Source: DASPTR01 sp964475545 (GTDB lineage: Archaea > Thermoproteota > Bathyarchaeia > Bathyarchaeales > Bathycorpusculaceae). Taken from it: a stretch of DNA of 11,050 nucleotides. A program made the translations under genes and the position numbers. The notes below the pieces were generated by a model. It ran no database searches. It was not told where the DNA came from and saw only the letters and a program-made list of their open reading frames with translations. Every line of letters starts with the position of its first letter. Position 1 is the stretch's first letter. Shown here one piece after another: positions 1 through 5,737 of this stretch. The stretch is from positions 1 to 11,050 of the forward strand of contig CAYYXF010000043.1 of NCBI GenBank assembly GCA_964475545.1, in the 5' to 3' direction.

Positions 1-167
1 GAGGCCCCACAGGCATCGCAGCCGCAGCAAGCTACATAGCTTCAGTATTGACTGGCGAAAGAAAAACCCAGCGCGAAATCGCCGAAATCGCACAGGTGAC
101 CGAAGTCACCATTCGAAATCGCTACAAAGAACTTGTCGAACGGCTAACGTTCCACATGTCTCTCTGA
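1..167 (+). CDS. tfb: Transcription initiation factor B (TFB), C-terminal fragment
   Basis: This is the 3' end of a gene that begins outside the window; codons read in frame from base 3 to the TGA at 165-167 (54 residues visible). TFB bridges TBP on the TATA box and RNA polymerase during archaeal initiation. The visible part is the end of the second cyclin-like repeat. It contains the run GIAAASYIASVLTGERKTQ and then EIAEIAQVTEVTIRNRYKEL, the helix-turn-helix that contacts the BRE element in this family. Family identity is firm from this stretch. Whether this is the only TFB of the genome cannot be told. The last residues (ERLTFHMSL) form a short extension after the usual end of the HTH. The N-terminal zinc ribbon and first cyclin repeat are not in the window. 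Confidence 0.93.
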   Translation, partial: GPTGIAAAASYIASVLTGERKTQREIAEIAQVTEVTIRNRYKELVERLTFHMSL

Positions 168-175
168 CATCCACC

Positions 176-181
176 TTTTTT
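176..181 (+). terminator. T-run downstream of TFB
   Basis: Six consecutive T begin 9 bases after the TFB stop codon. Archaeal RNA polymerase terminates at short T-runs in the coding strand without needing a hairpin, so this is a plausible terminator. It is short and common enough by chance that confidence stays low. Confidence 0.35.
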
Positions 182-197
182 CTCATTATCACTACTA

Positions 198-234
198 GCG
201 CATCCCAAGTCTACAGCGAGCACTTGGGAAGCGC
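198..234. other. Strong hairpin between TFB and the zinc-ribbon gene
   Basis: GCGC-A-TCCCAAGT (198-210) pairs with ACTTGGGA-A-GCGC (222-234): 12 base pairs interrupted by one A/A mismatch, around an 11-base loop (211-221). It lies after the T-run behind TFB and about 60 bases before the TTG start of the next gene. It could therefore be part of that gene's 5' leader, a stabilising 3' end for the TFB transcript, or a small structured RNA. No known RNA family was recognised. Confidence 0.5.
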
Positions 235-295
235 ATAGGGCAAAACACATTTTAGACTCCGAAAGCGTAACTAGAAATGAAGAAGGACTTGTAAC

Positions 296-724
296 TTGGC
301 AAGCTGTCCGAAATGCGGTACAGATGTATCGACCCCAGTTAAGACATGGCCTATCCCTTCTCGAGGACCTATGAAAGAAGGTGTAGCCCCAAAGCTTACT
401 GGAATATTCGAATGCCCCAAATGCAAAGCCAGATTCAGAGCCGCAGTAAGAGCTGGAGCAGGACCGGAAGGTACAGCAAACATTAAGAACATGGTTGAAA
501 GAATTAGGGGGATAAAGGGAGAGCTTATGCAGACATTGAAGGTCCTCCACGAAAGAATAAAAACTCTGGAGACCGAACGTGCGAATCTGATGATTGAAAT
601 CGACAAACTGCGGAAAGTCGCAGAGTCAAGAGCCACTGCTCTTGAAAGCGAAGTGGACATGCTGCGGGAAGAAGTCGAATCACTCAGGGAACTCCTAGGG
701 TACTCAAAAGAACCAGGAATTTAA
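296..724 (+). CDS. Zinc-ribbon / coiled-coil protein of unknown function
   Basis: This 142-residue protein starts at TTG. The only nearby ATG (277) is out of frame and stops after five codons, and a purine-rich AGAAGGA about 8 bases upstream of the TTG can act as ribosome binding site. Residues 4-7 (CPKC) and 40-43 (CPKC) form two CxxC knuckles 32 residues apart, the pattern of a zinc ribbon. Residues 62-135 are rich in Glu, Lys, Arg and Leu with heptad spacing (for example EIDKLRKV and EEVESLRELL) and should form a coiled coil, so the protein probably dimerises. There is no signal peptide or membrane segment. The architecture suggests a nucleic-acid or protein scaffold, but the family was not recognised and no function is proposed. 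The gene stands alone; the next gene runs in the opposite direction. Confidence 0.85.
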   Translation: MASCPKCGTDVSTPVKTWPIPSRGPMKEGVAPKLTGIFECPKCKARFRAAVRAGAGPEGTANIKNMVERIRGIKGELMQTLKVLHERIKTLETERANLMIEIDKLRKVAESRATALESEVDMLREEVESLRELLGYSKEPGI

Positions 725-774
725 GAAAATGAGACGTTACCGGTTATCGCGTTGAGTGTTGGCAGACTCTGCTG

Positions 775-1194
775 CTATTTCAGATTCTTCTTGTAATATT
801 CTTGGGCTTTAGCAACGGCTTTTTCCGCATCTTTCAAGATCGGATATTTCATGCCTGAAATCCTTTCTGATTCGTTGAAGAATTCCAGGACTTTCTTCGT
901 ATCACCCTCGTAGATCGCCAAACCGCCTGCAATGTCATACCAGATCCTAGCCCTGCCCAGATTCTTCTCTTTCTCAAACTTCCTCGCATTTTCCACGGCT
1001 ACTTTCATCGGAGTACTTATTTTTCTGGGATCAAGAAACATCGTGTGCTGCAAGGCTTCGTACGATACCTTGTCGTCACCGCAAAGCTTCTCAAGTTCGC
1101 TTATTGATCCAGAAGTTGCAGATACCAGCTCCACTTCTTTCTTTCCGAGTCTTCTCAGCAAGCCCAACGTCATACCTCTTTTTGGCCTTATCAT
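775..1194 (-). CDS. Small helical protein of unknown function
   Basis: This 139-residue soluble protein is lysine- and glutamate-rich. The middle and C-terminal parts (about residues 57-137) are predicted by eye to be consecutive amphipathic helices (NARKFEKEKNLGRARIWYDI, then EGDTKKVLEFFNESERI, then KDAEKAVAKAQEYYKK), reminiscent of TPR/helical-hairpin repeats, but no repeat consensus is clear enough to name a family. There are two cysteines at most, no membrane segment and no signal peptide. The ATG at 1194 is preferred over an internal Met at residue 8, because a TATA-like box (1218-1226, minus strand) is centred 28 bases upstream and there is no Shine-Dalgarno, the arrangement of a leaderless archaeal mRNA. 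It is divergent from the DUF116 gene. The function is unknown. Confidence 0.8.
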   Translation of the reverse strand: MIRPKRGMTLGLLRRLGKKEVELVSATSGSISELEKLCGDDKVSYEALQHTMFLDPRKISTPMKVAVENARKFEKEKNLGRARIWYDIAGGLAIYEGDTKKVLEFFNESERISGMKYPILKDAEKAVAKAQEYYKKNLK

Positions 1195-1215
1195 CTGTCA
1201 TTCGATTCGAGATCA

Positions 1216-1243
1216 TCTATATAAACAATAGTTAATTTTAAAG
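1216..1243. promoter_or_regulatory. Back-to-back TATA boxes for two leaderless divergent genes
   Basis: On the minus strand GTTTATATA (1226 to 1218) is centred about 28 bases before the ATG at 1194. On the plus strand TTTTAAAG (1236-1243) is centred about 29 bases before the ATG at 1268. Both distances match archaeal TATA boxes driving transcripts that begin at the start codon, and neither gene has a Shine-Dalgarno sequence. The two box centres are only about 17 bases apart, so the upstream BRE elements must overlap. Confidence 0.65.
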
Positions 1244-1267
1244 GTTTGTCCCTGCTTAATGTAGGCC

Positions 1268-1882
1268 ATGCCATACAAATTCACGTTTGACCTATCAAGG
1301 ATTCCTCGGTTCTTCTTCACCGAGATCACCAAGGCAAGCTACCAGAAGGGCGTTCACAAGAAAATCGGAAGGAGCACTCAGAGGATAATAAGAAAGTTCA
1401 AGATTCAAGAAGCAACAGGTCTCAATATATCTGACGCCGTGGTTCTCCTTCAAGATCTCATAGATATTCAGGCTAGAAACCTCGTCGAAAGAGAAAAATT
1501 CGTGAAAACCACGAAAAGAGCGCTCTTTCTGCCACACTGTTCGAGAAAATTCATGGACCATCGATGCGCGGCAACCTTTGATCCCAGCGTTCCATCTTAC
1601 ATATGTGCCCACTGCTCCAAAGAATGCTTAGTCAACCGGGCATCCTCCATAGCACAGAGAAAAGGCTATGACGTTTACATCCTGCCTGGCGGTTCCTGTA
1701 TCCCAAAGATCTTGAAAACCAAAGGCTACGAGGGTGCAGTTGGGGTCGCCTGCGGCGAAGAAACAAAGCTGTCTGGAGAATTGCTGGAAAAGATGGACGT
1801 AACCGGTCAGGCCATTCCTTTGATTAAGAATGGTTGTGCAAACACGATTTTCAACATTGAAACGCTGATCAAAACCCTTTGA
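1268..1882 (+). CDS. DUF116 family cysteine-rich protein
   Basis: This 204-residue protein matches the DUF116 family of archaea and bacteria by its conserved blocks: FLPHCSR (87-93), the cluster C113-x2-C116-x3-C120, YILPGGSC (137-144), GVACGEE (159-165) and IPLIKNGCANT (183-193). The eight conserved-looking cysteines (91, 100, 113, 116, 120, 144, 162, 190) suggest a bound metal or iron-sulfur cluster, but this is inference and the biochemical role of the family is not established. The basic N-terminal part (1-80) could contact nucleic acid or membrane. Only about 12 N-terminal residues separate the start from a hydrophobic patch (RFFFTEI), so there is no clear signal peptide. The ATG is chosen because a TATA box sits at the leaderless distance and an upstream in-frame ATG (1259) is followed at once by TAG. 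It converges on the L40e gene. Confidence 0.88.
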   Translation: MPYKFTFDLSRIPRFFFTEITKASYQKGVHKKIGRSTQRIIRKFKIQEATGLNISDAVVLLQDLIDIQARNLVEREKFVKTTKRALFLPHCSRKFMDHRCAATFDPSVPSYICAHCSKECLVNRASSIAQRKGYDVYILPGGSCIPKILKTKGYEGAVGVACGEETKLSGELLEKMDVTGQAIPLIKNGCANTIFNIETLIKTL

Positions 1883-1897
1883 TAGGGAAAAGAAAGT

Positions 1898-2059
1898 TTA
1901 CTTCACGATTTCTCTTTTCTTCCAGCGCAAATTCTTGCTACGGCATTTTCTGCATTTCACTGCTGTTGGGGCGTTTCGTCCCCCACAGTCGCGGCAGATT
2001 TTCATGTAAAGTCTATGTTTTTGAGCCAATGCCTTCTTGAACGGGTCCATGATCGGCAT
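1898..2059 (-). CDS. rpl40e: Large ribosomal subunit protein eL40 (L40e)
   Basis: Reading the minus strand from the ATG at 2059 to TAA at 1900-1898 gives a 53-residue, strongly basic protein beginning MPIMDPFKKALAQKHRLYMK. It has a four-cysteine zinc ribbon, C22-x2-C25-x10-C36-x2-C39 (ICRDCGGRN, then AVKCRKCRSKNLRWKKRE). This is the stand-alone archaeal form of eL40, which in eukaryotes is made as a ubiquitin fusion; the usual archaeal length is about 50 residues. It binds rRNA of the large subunit near the factor-binding site. A Shine-Dalgarno GAGGT (2071-2067) lies 7 bases before the ATG; the internal Met at residue 4 is an alternative start. It follows sucD by about 75 bases but has its own TATA-like box, so it need not depend on the sucCD transcript. 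Confidence 0.93.
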   Translation of the reverse strand: MPIMDPFKKALAQKHRLYMKICRDCGGRNAPTAVKCRKCRSKNLRWKKREIVK

Positions 2060-2105
2060 CTGATCTACCTCTATCTTCTGTGGCTACAACTCAGATGAGT
2101 GAGCA

Positions 2106-2117
2106 TCAAATATACTT
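2106..2117 (-). promoter_or_regulatory. TATA box for the L40e gene
   Basis: On the minus strand the stretch AAAAAGTATATTTG contains a TATA-like core about 50 bases before the L40e ATG. Transcription would begin near 2085, leaving a leader of about 25 bases that contains the GAGGT ribosome binding site. It lies between the sucD stop and L40e. Confidence 0.5.
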
Positions 2118-2134
2118 TTTGCCCCACTAAAGTT

Positions 2135-3022
2135 CTACCCGGGCTTGCTCAGAATTCTGACACTTCTTGCCATCAGATCTGCCACATCGCCTGGCTTCTC
2201 AGCCACTTGCACTCCAGCTTTTTTGAAAGCCTCAATCTTGCTTTCAGCAGTGCCCGCTTTACCCATTATTATTGCACCAGCATGCCCCATGCGCTTCCCT
2301 GGCGGAGCAGATCGTCCAGCAATGTAGGCTACAATCGGTTTTGGATAACCTTCTTCGACATAGCTTGCCGCAAGTTCTTCAAGGTTACCGCCAATTTCTC
2401 CTACCAAAACAACAGCTTTGGTATGCTTGTCATCCTTGAACATTCTCAGCGTATCTATGAAGTTTAATCCAGTTATCGGATCTCCGCCAAGACCGAGACA
2501 CGTGGATTGCCCAAGCCTCTTCCCAGTCAAGGATGCCGCTATTTCGTACGTAAGGGTCCCGCTTCTTGAGATCATACCAATACTGCCTGGTCTAAAAATG
2601 TGTGCTGGCATTATCCCAAGCTTGGACTCTCCAGGCGTTATTACTCCCGGAGTGTTCGGTCCGACTATCGTTGCGTTGTTCTGTTTTGCAAATGCCATCA
2701 GACTAATTGAATCTCTGACCGGAATGTGCTCAGTTATTATCACAACTGTCTTTATTCCGTTTTCAATAGCTTCCATAGCCGCGTCCACTGCAAACGGAGC
2801 TGGGACAAAGATAATCGAAGCGTTTGCTGAATGGTGTTCCTGCGCTTCCTCAAACGTGTCGTAAATCGGAACATCCTCCATCCGGGTTCCACCTTTGCCA
2901 GGCGACGTGCCCGCAACGATCTTTGTTCCATACTCCAGCATCAACTTAGTGTGATAGCTGCCCTGGGTTCCTGTTATGCCTTGGACTATTGCCCTCGTAT
3001 CCTTGTTAATGATTATCCCCAT
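2135..3022 (-). CDS. sucD: Succinyl-CoA synthetase (ligase), alpha subunit
   Basis: This 295-residue protein has the usual length for the alpha subunit. With the beta subunit it interconverts succinyl-CoA + NDP + phosphate and succinate + CoA + NTP in the cytosol, as a step of the TCA cycle or its reductive form. The CoA-binding Rossmann part starts with GITGTQG (15-21) and continues through VGPNTPGVITPGE (120-132). The active-site phosphohistidine is H247 in GKRMGHAGAI, and the ligase block follows SRSGTLTYE (152-160). Everything needed for catalysis is present. The ATG is 2 bases after the sucC stop, and the Shine-Dalgarno GGAGGT lies in the last sucC codons, so translation is probably coupled. 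A homologous ADP-forming acetyl-CoA synthetase is less likely because the two subunits have classic SucC/SucD lengths and order. Confidence 0.96.
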   Translation of the reverse strand: MGIIINKDTRAIVQGITGTQGSYHTKLMLEYGTKIVAGTSPGKGGTRMEDVPIYDTFEEAQEHHSANASIIFVPAPFAVDAAMEAIENGIKTVVIITEHIPVRDSISLMAFAKQNNATIVGPNTPGVITPGESKLGIMPAHIFRPGSIGMISRSGTLTYEIAASLTGKRLGQSTCLGLGGDPITGLNFIDTLRMFKDDKHTKAVVLVGEIGGNLEELAASYVEEGYPKPIVAYIAGRSAPPGKRMGHAGAIIMGKAGTAESKIEAFKKAGVQVAEKPGDVADLMARSVRILSKPG

Positions 3023-3024
3023 TT

Positions 3025-4173
3025 TCAGCTACCTCCTTCTCTGGAGATTTCCACAACTCGCTGAGCTGCCTCTTCCATACTGTCGAACGCGTGGATACCC
3101 GCTTTCTTCAGTATCTTCTTTCCTTCTTCTTCATTCGTGCCAACCAGCCTGATGACCATGGGCTTCGCTACCCCGAGTTTTTTCCTTGCATCCAAGATTC
3201 CTTGTGCGACTTCATCGCAGCGGGTTATCCCGCCCAGTATGTTTACAAAGAGAGCTTTGACATTTGGATCTGAAAGCACGATTTTGAAGGCTAACGCCGT
3301 TTTTTCTGAAGGTGCTCCACCTCCGACATCAAGGAAGTTTGCGGGTTTTCCACCATAGTGTCGAATTGTGTCTAACGTTGCCATCACAAGTCCTGCCCCG
3401 TTTCCTATGACGCCTATGGTTCCATCCAGTTTAACGTAGGCCAAGTCGTTTTTCATGGCTTCTAGTTCTTGTTGAGTCAGCTCACTTTCGCCTTCCAGAA
3501 GCCTTTTCTTGTATTCAGGATGTCGGAACAGCGCGTTGTCGTCGATTATTATGCGAGCGTCTGCGGCCATGAATCTTCCATCAATAGTCTCCACTACAGG
3601 GTTCATCTCAATCAATTCAGCATCATAGTCTCTGCCTACGTTGTACAATCTTTCGAATGATCTTCCCAGTTCCAACATCTGAGTGCCAGTGTAACCGATT
3701 TTTCTCGCTATCTGCCGTGTGTGATATGAAAGAAGCCCGAGCTGTGGGTTTATCGGGGTTTTTATGACTTTTTCTGGAGTTTCTGCTGCCACTTCCTCTA
3801 TTTCCATCCCGCCTACTGGAGAAGCGACTGCAACATAGCTTTGTTTGAATCTGTCGATCGTTATGCCAAAGTAGAGCTCTTTTCTAATGTTTATTTTCTC
3901 TTCTATCCACAGGCTTTTAACGGGTATGCGCTTTATTTGCATATTAAGCAGTTTTTGCGCAACCCTTTCGGCTTCGTCAATGGAATTGGCGAAGAGTATC
4001 CCTCCTGCCTTGCCCCTCCCAGCAACGAGCACTTGCGCCTTGATTGCAAATGGCGGTCTTAGTCTTGCTGCAACCTCAACGGCTTGGCTTGAGTTTGTTG
4101 CCAATCCGCCCTGGGGAGTTGGAATCCCGTATTTCGCAAGTATAGTCTTTGCTTCGTACTCAAATAGTTTCAT
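3025..4173 (-). CDS. sucC: Succinyl-CoA synthetase (ligase), beta subunit
   Basis: This 382-residue protein is full length for SucC. The N-terminal ATP-grasp domain opens with MKLFEYEAKTILAKYGIPTP, with the nucleotide-binding lysine region FAIKAQVLVAGRGKAGG (42-58) and the Mg-binding block AELIEMNPVVE (185-195). The C-terminal ligase domain shows GNGAGLVMATLD (257-268), NFLDVGGGAPSE (279-290) and FVNILGGITRCDEVA (309-323), all conserved in the family. It binds NTP and passes the phosphate to the histidine of SucD. Nucleotide preference (ATP or GTP) cannot be read reliably from sequence alone. The ATG at 4173 has GAGGAG about 9 bases upstream, overlapping the TGA of the upstream regulator gene, so regulator, sucC and sucD form one transcription unit. 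Confidence 0.96.
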   Translation of the reverse strand: MKLFEYEAKTILAKYGIPTPQGGLATNSSQAVEVAARLRPPFAIKAQVLVAGRGKAGGILFANSIDEAERVAQKLLNMQIKRIPVKSLWIEEKINIRKELYFGITIDRFKQSYVAVASPVGGMEIEEVAAETPEKVIKTPINPQLGLLSYHTRQIARKIGYTGTQMLELGRSFERLYNVGRDYDAELIEMNPVVETIDGRFMAADARIIIDDNALFRHPEYKKRLLEGESELTQQELEAMKNDLAYVKLDGTIGVIGNGAGLVMATLDTIRHYGGKPANFLDVGGGAPSEKTALAFKIVLSDPNVKALFVNILGGITRCDEVAQGILDARKKLGVAKPMVIRLVGTNEEEGKKILKKAGIHAFDSMEEAAQRVVEISREGGS

Positions 4174-4186
4174 TGCAGTCTGCTCC

Positions 4187-4648
4187 TCACTTTACGGTCT
4201 CTATGGTTACGTAGGATCTTGTGTCTTGTATTCCGTCGATGGAATATAGCTTTTTCAAGACTCCATCGAGTTTCTCTCTTTCAACGATCAAAATTGAGTC
4301 AACGTCGCCTGCTATTCTGAAGGCCCTTTGGACGGTCAGTTCTTTGATTCTCTCGTAGACTTCAATTCTCCTAATAGGCGATATTTTCACGAGAATGAAT
4401 GCTGGAGACACTGAAATTCCTAGCCCGCCTAGGCCTTTCTCGGTTACATCAATGAAACCTCTACCCGTGCGTATGTATCCCATGTTTCTAAGCTTCCGCA
4501 AATGAACGTTCAATGCTTGCCGGCTAACGCCCAATTCCTTCGCCAGCGCGTCCTGTTTCATATGTAAGCTATACGTGCTTGTGAGTTTGCCTTTGTCATA
4601 AAGCAGTCTCAGTAATTGCGATGAACGTCTGGTAAGAGTTTCCAACAC
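4187..4648 (-). CDS. Lrp/AsnC-like transcriptional regulator of the sucCD operon
   Basis: This 153-residue protein has an N-terminal winged helix-turn-helix (about residues 5-72; recognition region KELGVSRQALNVHLRKLRNM, wing GYIRTGRGFIDVTEKG). The C-terminal RAM/AsnC-type ligand-binding domain (about 82-152) carries AFILVKISP and the family-typical end SIDGIQDTRSYVTIETVK. Such proteins form dimers or octamers and sense amino acids or other small metabolites; the effector is not readable here. The spacer between the two domains is short compared with classic Lrp. The start is GTG at 4648 with GAGGA 4 bases upstream; the frame is open 13 more codons but contains no ATG, GTG or TTG. The stop lies 13 bases before sucC, so it probably regulates its own operon and therefore succinyl-CoA metabolism (inference). 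Confidence 0.87.
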   Translation of the reverse strand: MLETLTRRSSQLLRLLYDKGKLTSTYSLHMKQDALAKELGVSRQALNVHLRKLRNMGYIRTGRGFIDVTEKGLGGLGISVSPAFILVKISPIRRIEVYERIKELTVQRAFRIAGDVDSILIVEREKLDGVLKKLYSIDGIQDTRSYVTIETVK

Positions 4649-4684
4649 TGTTTCCTCAACTGATGTTTTGTCAAGAATTGTCTG

Positions 4685-4766
4685 TTCAATAATATTAATT
4701 ATTTAAACATTCAGCAAATGCTTTATGAATCGTTTTGTCGAATGCTTCACCCTGAAATTTTGAACA
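4685..4766. promoter_or_regulatory. Promoter region of the regulator-sucCD operon, with repeats
   Basis: An AT-only palindrome AATAAT-ATTA-ATTATT (4690-4705) sits where the TATA box of the minus-strand regulator gene is expected, about 45-50 bases before the GTG. TGTTCAA (4685-4691) is inverted as TTGAACA at 4760-4766, and AATGCTT occurs directly at 4719-4725 and 4741-4747, 22 bases apart (about two helical turns). These are candidate binding sites for the autoregulator. They are short, so chance occurrence is possible. Confidence 0.4.
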
Positions 4767-4818
4767 ATATGGACTGGCACCGTAATGTATTTATTTGGCG
4801 GAAAAAATTGGTATCGAG

Positions 4819-4850
4819 CCTATAAAAAATACGAAGAATAGGAGCGAGGC
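4819..4850 (+). promoter_or_regulatory. TATA box and ribosome binding site of the alba gene
   Basis: TATAAAAAAT (4821-4830) preceded by a GC-rich GAGCC is a good archaeal TATA/BRE arrangement, predicting transcription start near 4850. Purine-rich GGAGCGAGG (4841-4849) upstream of the ATG at 4859 could act as ribosome binding site, but the predicted start of transcription is so close that the message may be nearly leaderless. Confidence 0.55.
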
Positions 4851-4858
4851 GGTACGAA

Positions 4859-5137
4859 ATGTCGGAAAGCAATTCAGTGTTGATCGGAAACAAGCCAGTA
4901 ATGAACTATGTACTGGCGTGCATAACCCTCTTTCATGGTGGAGCAAAAGAAGTGAATGTTAAGGCACGAGGGAGATCCATAAGCCGAGCTGTTGACGTCG
5001 TTGAAGTCGTCAGGCGCCGATTCTTACCAGATGTCAAGATCAAGAAGGTCGGCATTGGAACACAGCAGATGACACCCAGAGAAGAGGGTGGGTCGCCTTC
5101 AAACGTCAGCACGATAGAAATAACGCTTGAACATTAG
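4859..5137 (+). CDS. albA: DNA/RNA-binding protein Alba
   Basis: This 92-residue protein has the typical Alba length. The signature VLIGNKPVMNYVLACITLF (7-25) includes K12, the position equivalent to one of the acetylatable DNA-contacting lysines of Sulfolobus Alba; the neighbouring lysine is replaced by N11. GAKEVNVKARGRSISRAVDV (28-47) is the conserved RNA/DNA-contacting loop and helix. The C-terminal IKKVGIGTQQMTPRE leads into the beta hairpin that inserts into the minor groove, and VSTIEITLEH ends the fold. Alba dimers coat chromosomal DNA and also bind RNA. The ATG has a TATA box about 35 bases upstream. The KH-domain gene follows by about 70 bases in the same direction and could be partly cotranscribed. 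Confidence 0.95.
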   Translation: MSESNSVLIGNKPVMNYVLACITLFHGGAKEVNVKARGRSISRAVDVVEVVRRRFLPDVKIKKVGIGTQQMTPREEGGSPSNVSTIEITLEH

Positions 5138-5209
5138 AGCAGAGTCTCCGCATGAATCTACAGAGTTCCGCCATTCCTCCTTTGTTTGTATTGGAGGGCG
5201 GATCGTCAG

Positions 5210-5719
5210 GTGAAAACTGTACTTTGCAGTTTCTGTTTGAAAAGCGGCATATTATGCCAAAAGTGTTCAACTAGACTAAAGGCTGGAGAAATAAGCGAAT
5301 TAGACTTGAAAGTTGCCCGCTTTTTGCAGTCCTTAGAGGAGAAGCACCCGTCTCTTCAGAACGTCTATTTTCACAGGGCTATTGAGTCAGGGAAAACTCT
5401 GGCCATAATTGTGGGACCCGGCGATGTTCCGAGGCTTCTGGGCTACGGCGGGCGAATTATGAAAGCTTTGGGTGAAGAGACTGGCAGAAACATTCGGGTT
5501 TTGGAAGATGGAGTTGATGAGAGGAAATTTCTAGAGGACTTGTTCGCCCCCCTAGGTATCGTGACAATCAATACTATTTGGTTGCCTGATGGAAGCACCG
5601 AGACAAGGGCGATCTTGAGGAAAAGGCGTGGAAGCCAACCGCCTTTTGATGTAAAGGCTTTAAAGGAAATTGCCCAAAAGATACGTAACATAACTCTGCG
5701 CGTTGAATTCGCGGACTAG
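5210..5719 (+). CDS. Zinc-ribbon plus KH-domain RNA-binding protein (NusA-like)
   Basis: The protein is 169 residues from the GTG chosen here. The start is preferred because GGAGGG (5193-5198) precedes it by about 11 bases; an upstream TTG at 5186 would add eight residues (MYWRADRQ) that include the ribosome binding site. A compact N-terminal zinc ribbon C6-x2-C9-x6-C16-x2-C19 (LCSFCLKSGILCQKC) is followed by a mostly helical linker and a KH fold. The RNA-gripping loop of the KH fold is GYGG (78-81) in PRLLGYGGRIMKALGEETG. The second half (about 115-169) resembles the partner KH of NusA-like archaeal proteins but lacks a clear GxxG. The stop is 18 bases before aspS, suggesting joint expression and a role in RNA metabolism, translation or tRNA biology. 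The exact function is not known. Confidence 0.85.
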   Translation: MKTVLCSFCLKSGILCQKCSTRLKAGEISELDLKVARFLQSLEEKHPSLQNVYFHRAIESGKTLAIIVGPGDVPRLLGYGGRIMKALGEETGRNIRVLEDGVDERKFLEDLFAPLGIVTINTIWLPDGSTETRAILRKRRGSQPPFDVKALKEIAQKIRNITLRVEFAD

Positions 5720-5737
5720 GCAGACGGTGAGCATAGC

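Noticed and set aside
1875..1887. CCCT-TTGAT-AGGG hairpin between DUF116 and L40e as a bidirectional terminator
   Set aside because: It has only four base pairs and partly overlaps the stop codon, too weak to call.
2099..2864. Plus-strand open frames opposite sucD
   Set aside because: They lie antisense to a full-length conserved gene and their translations show no family features.
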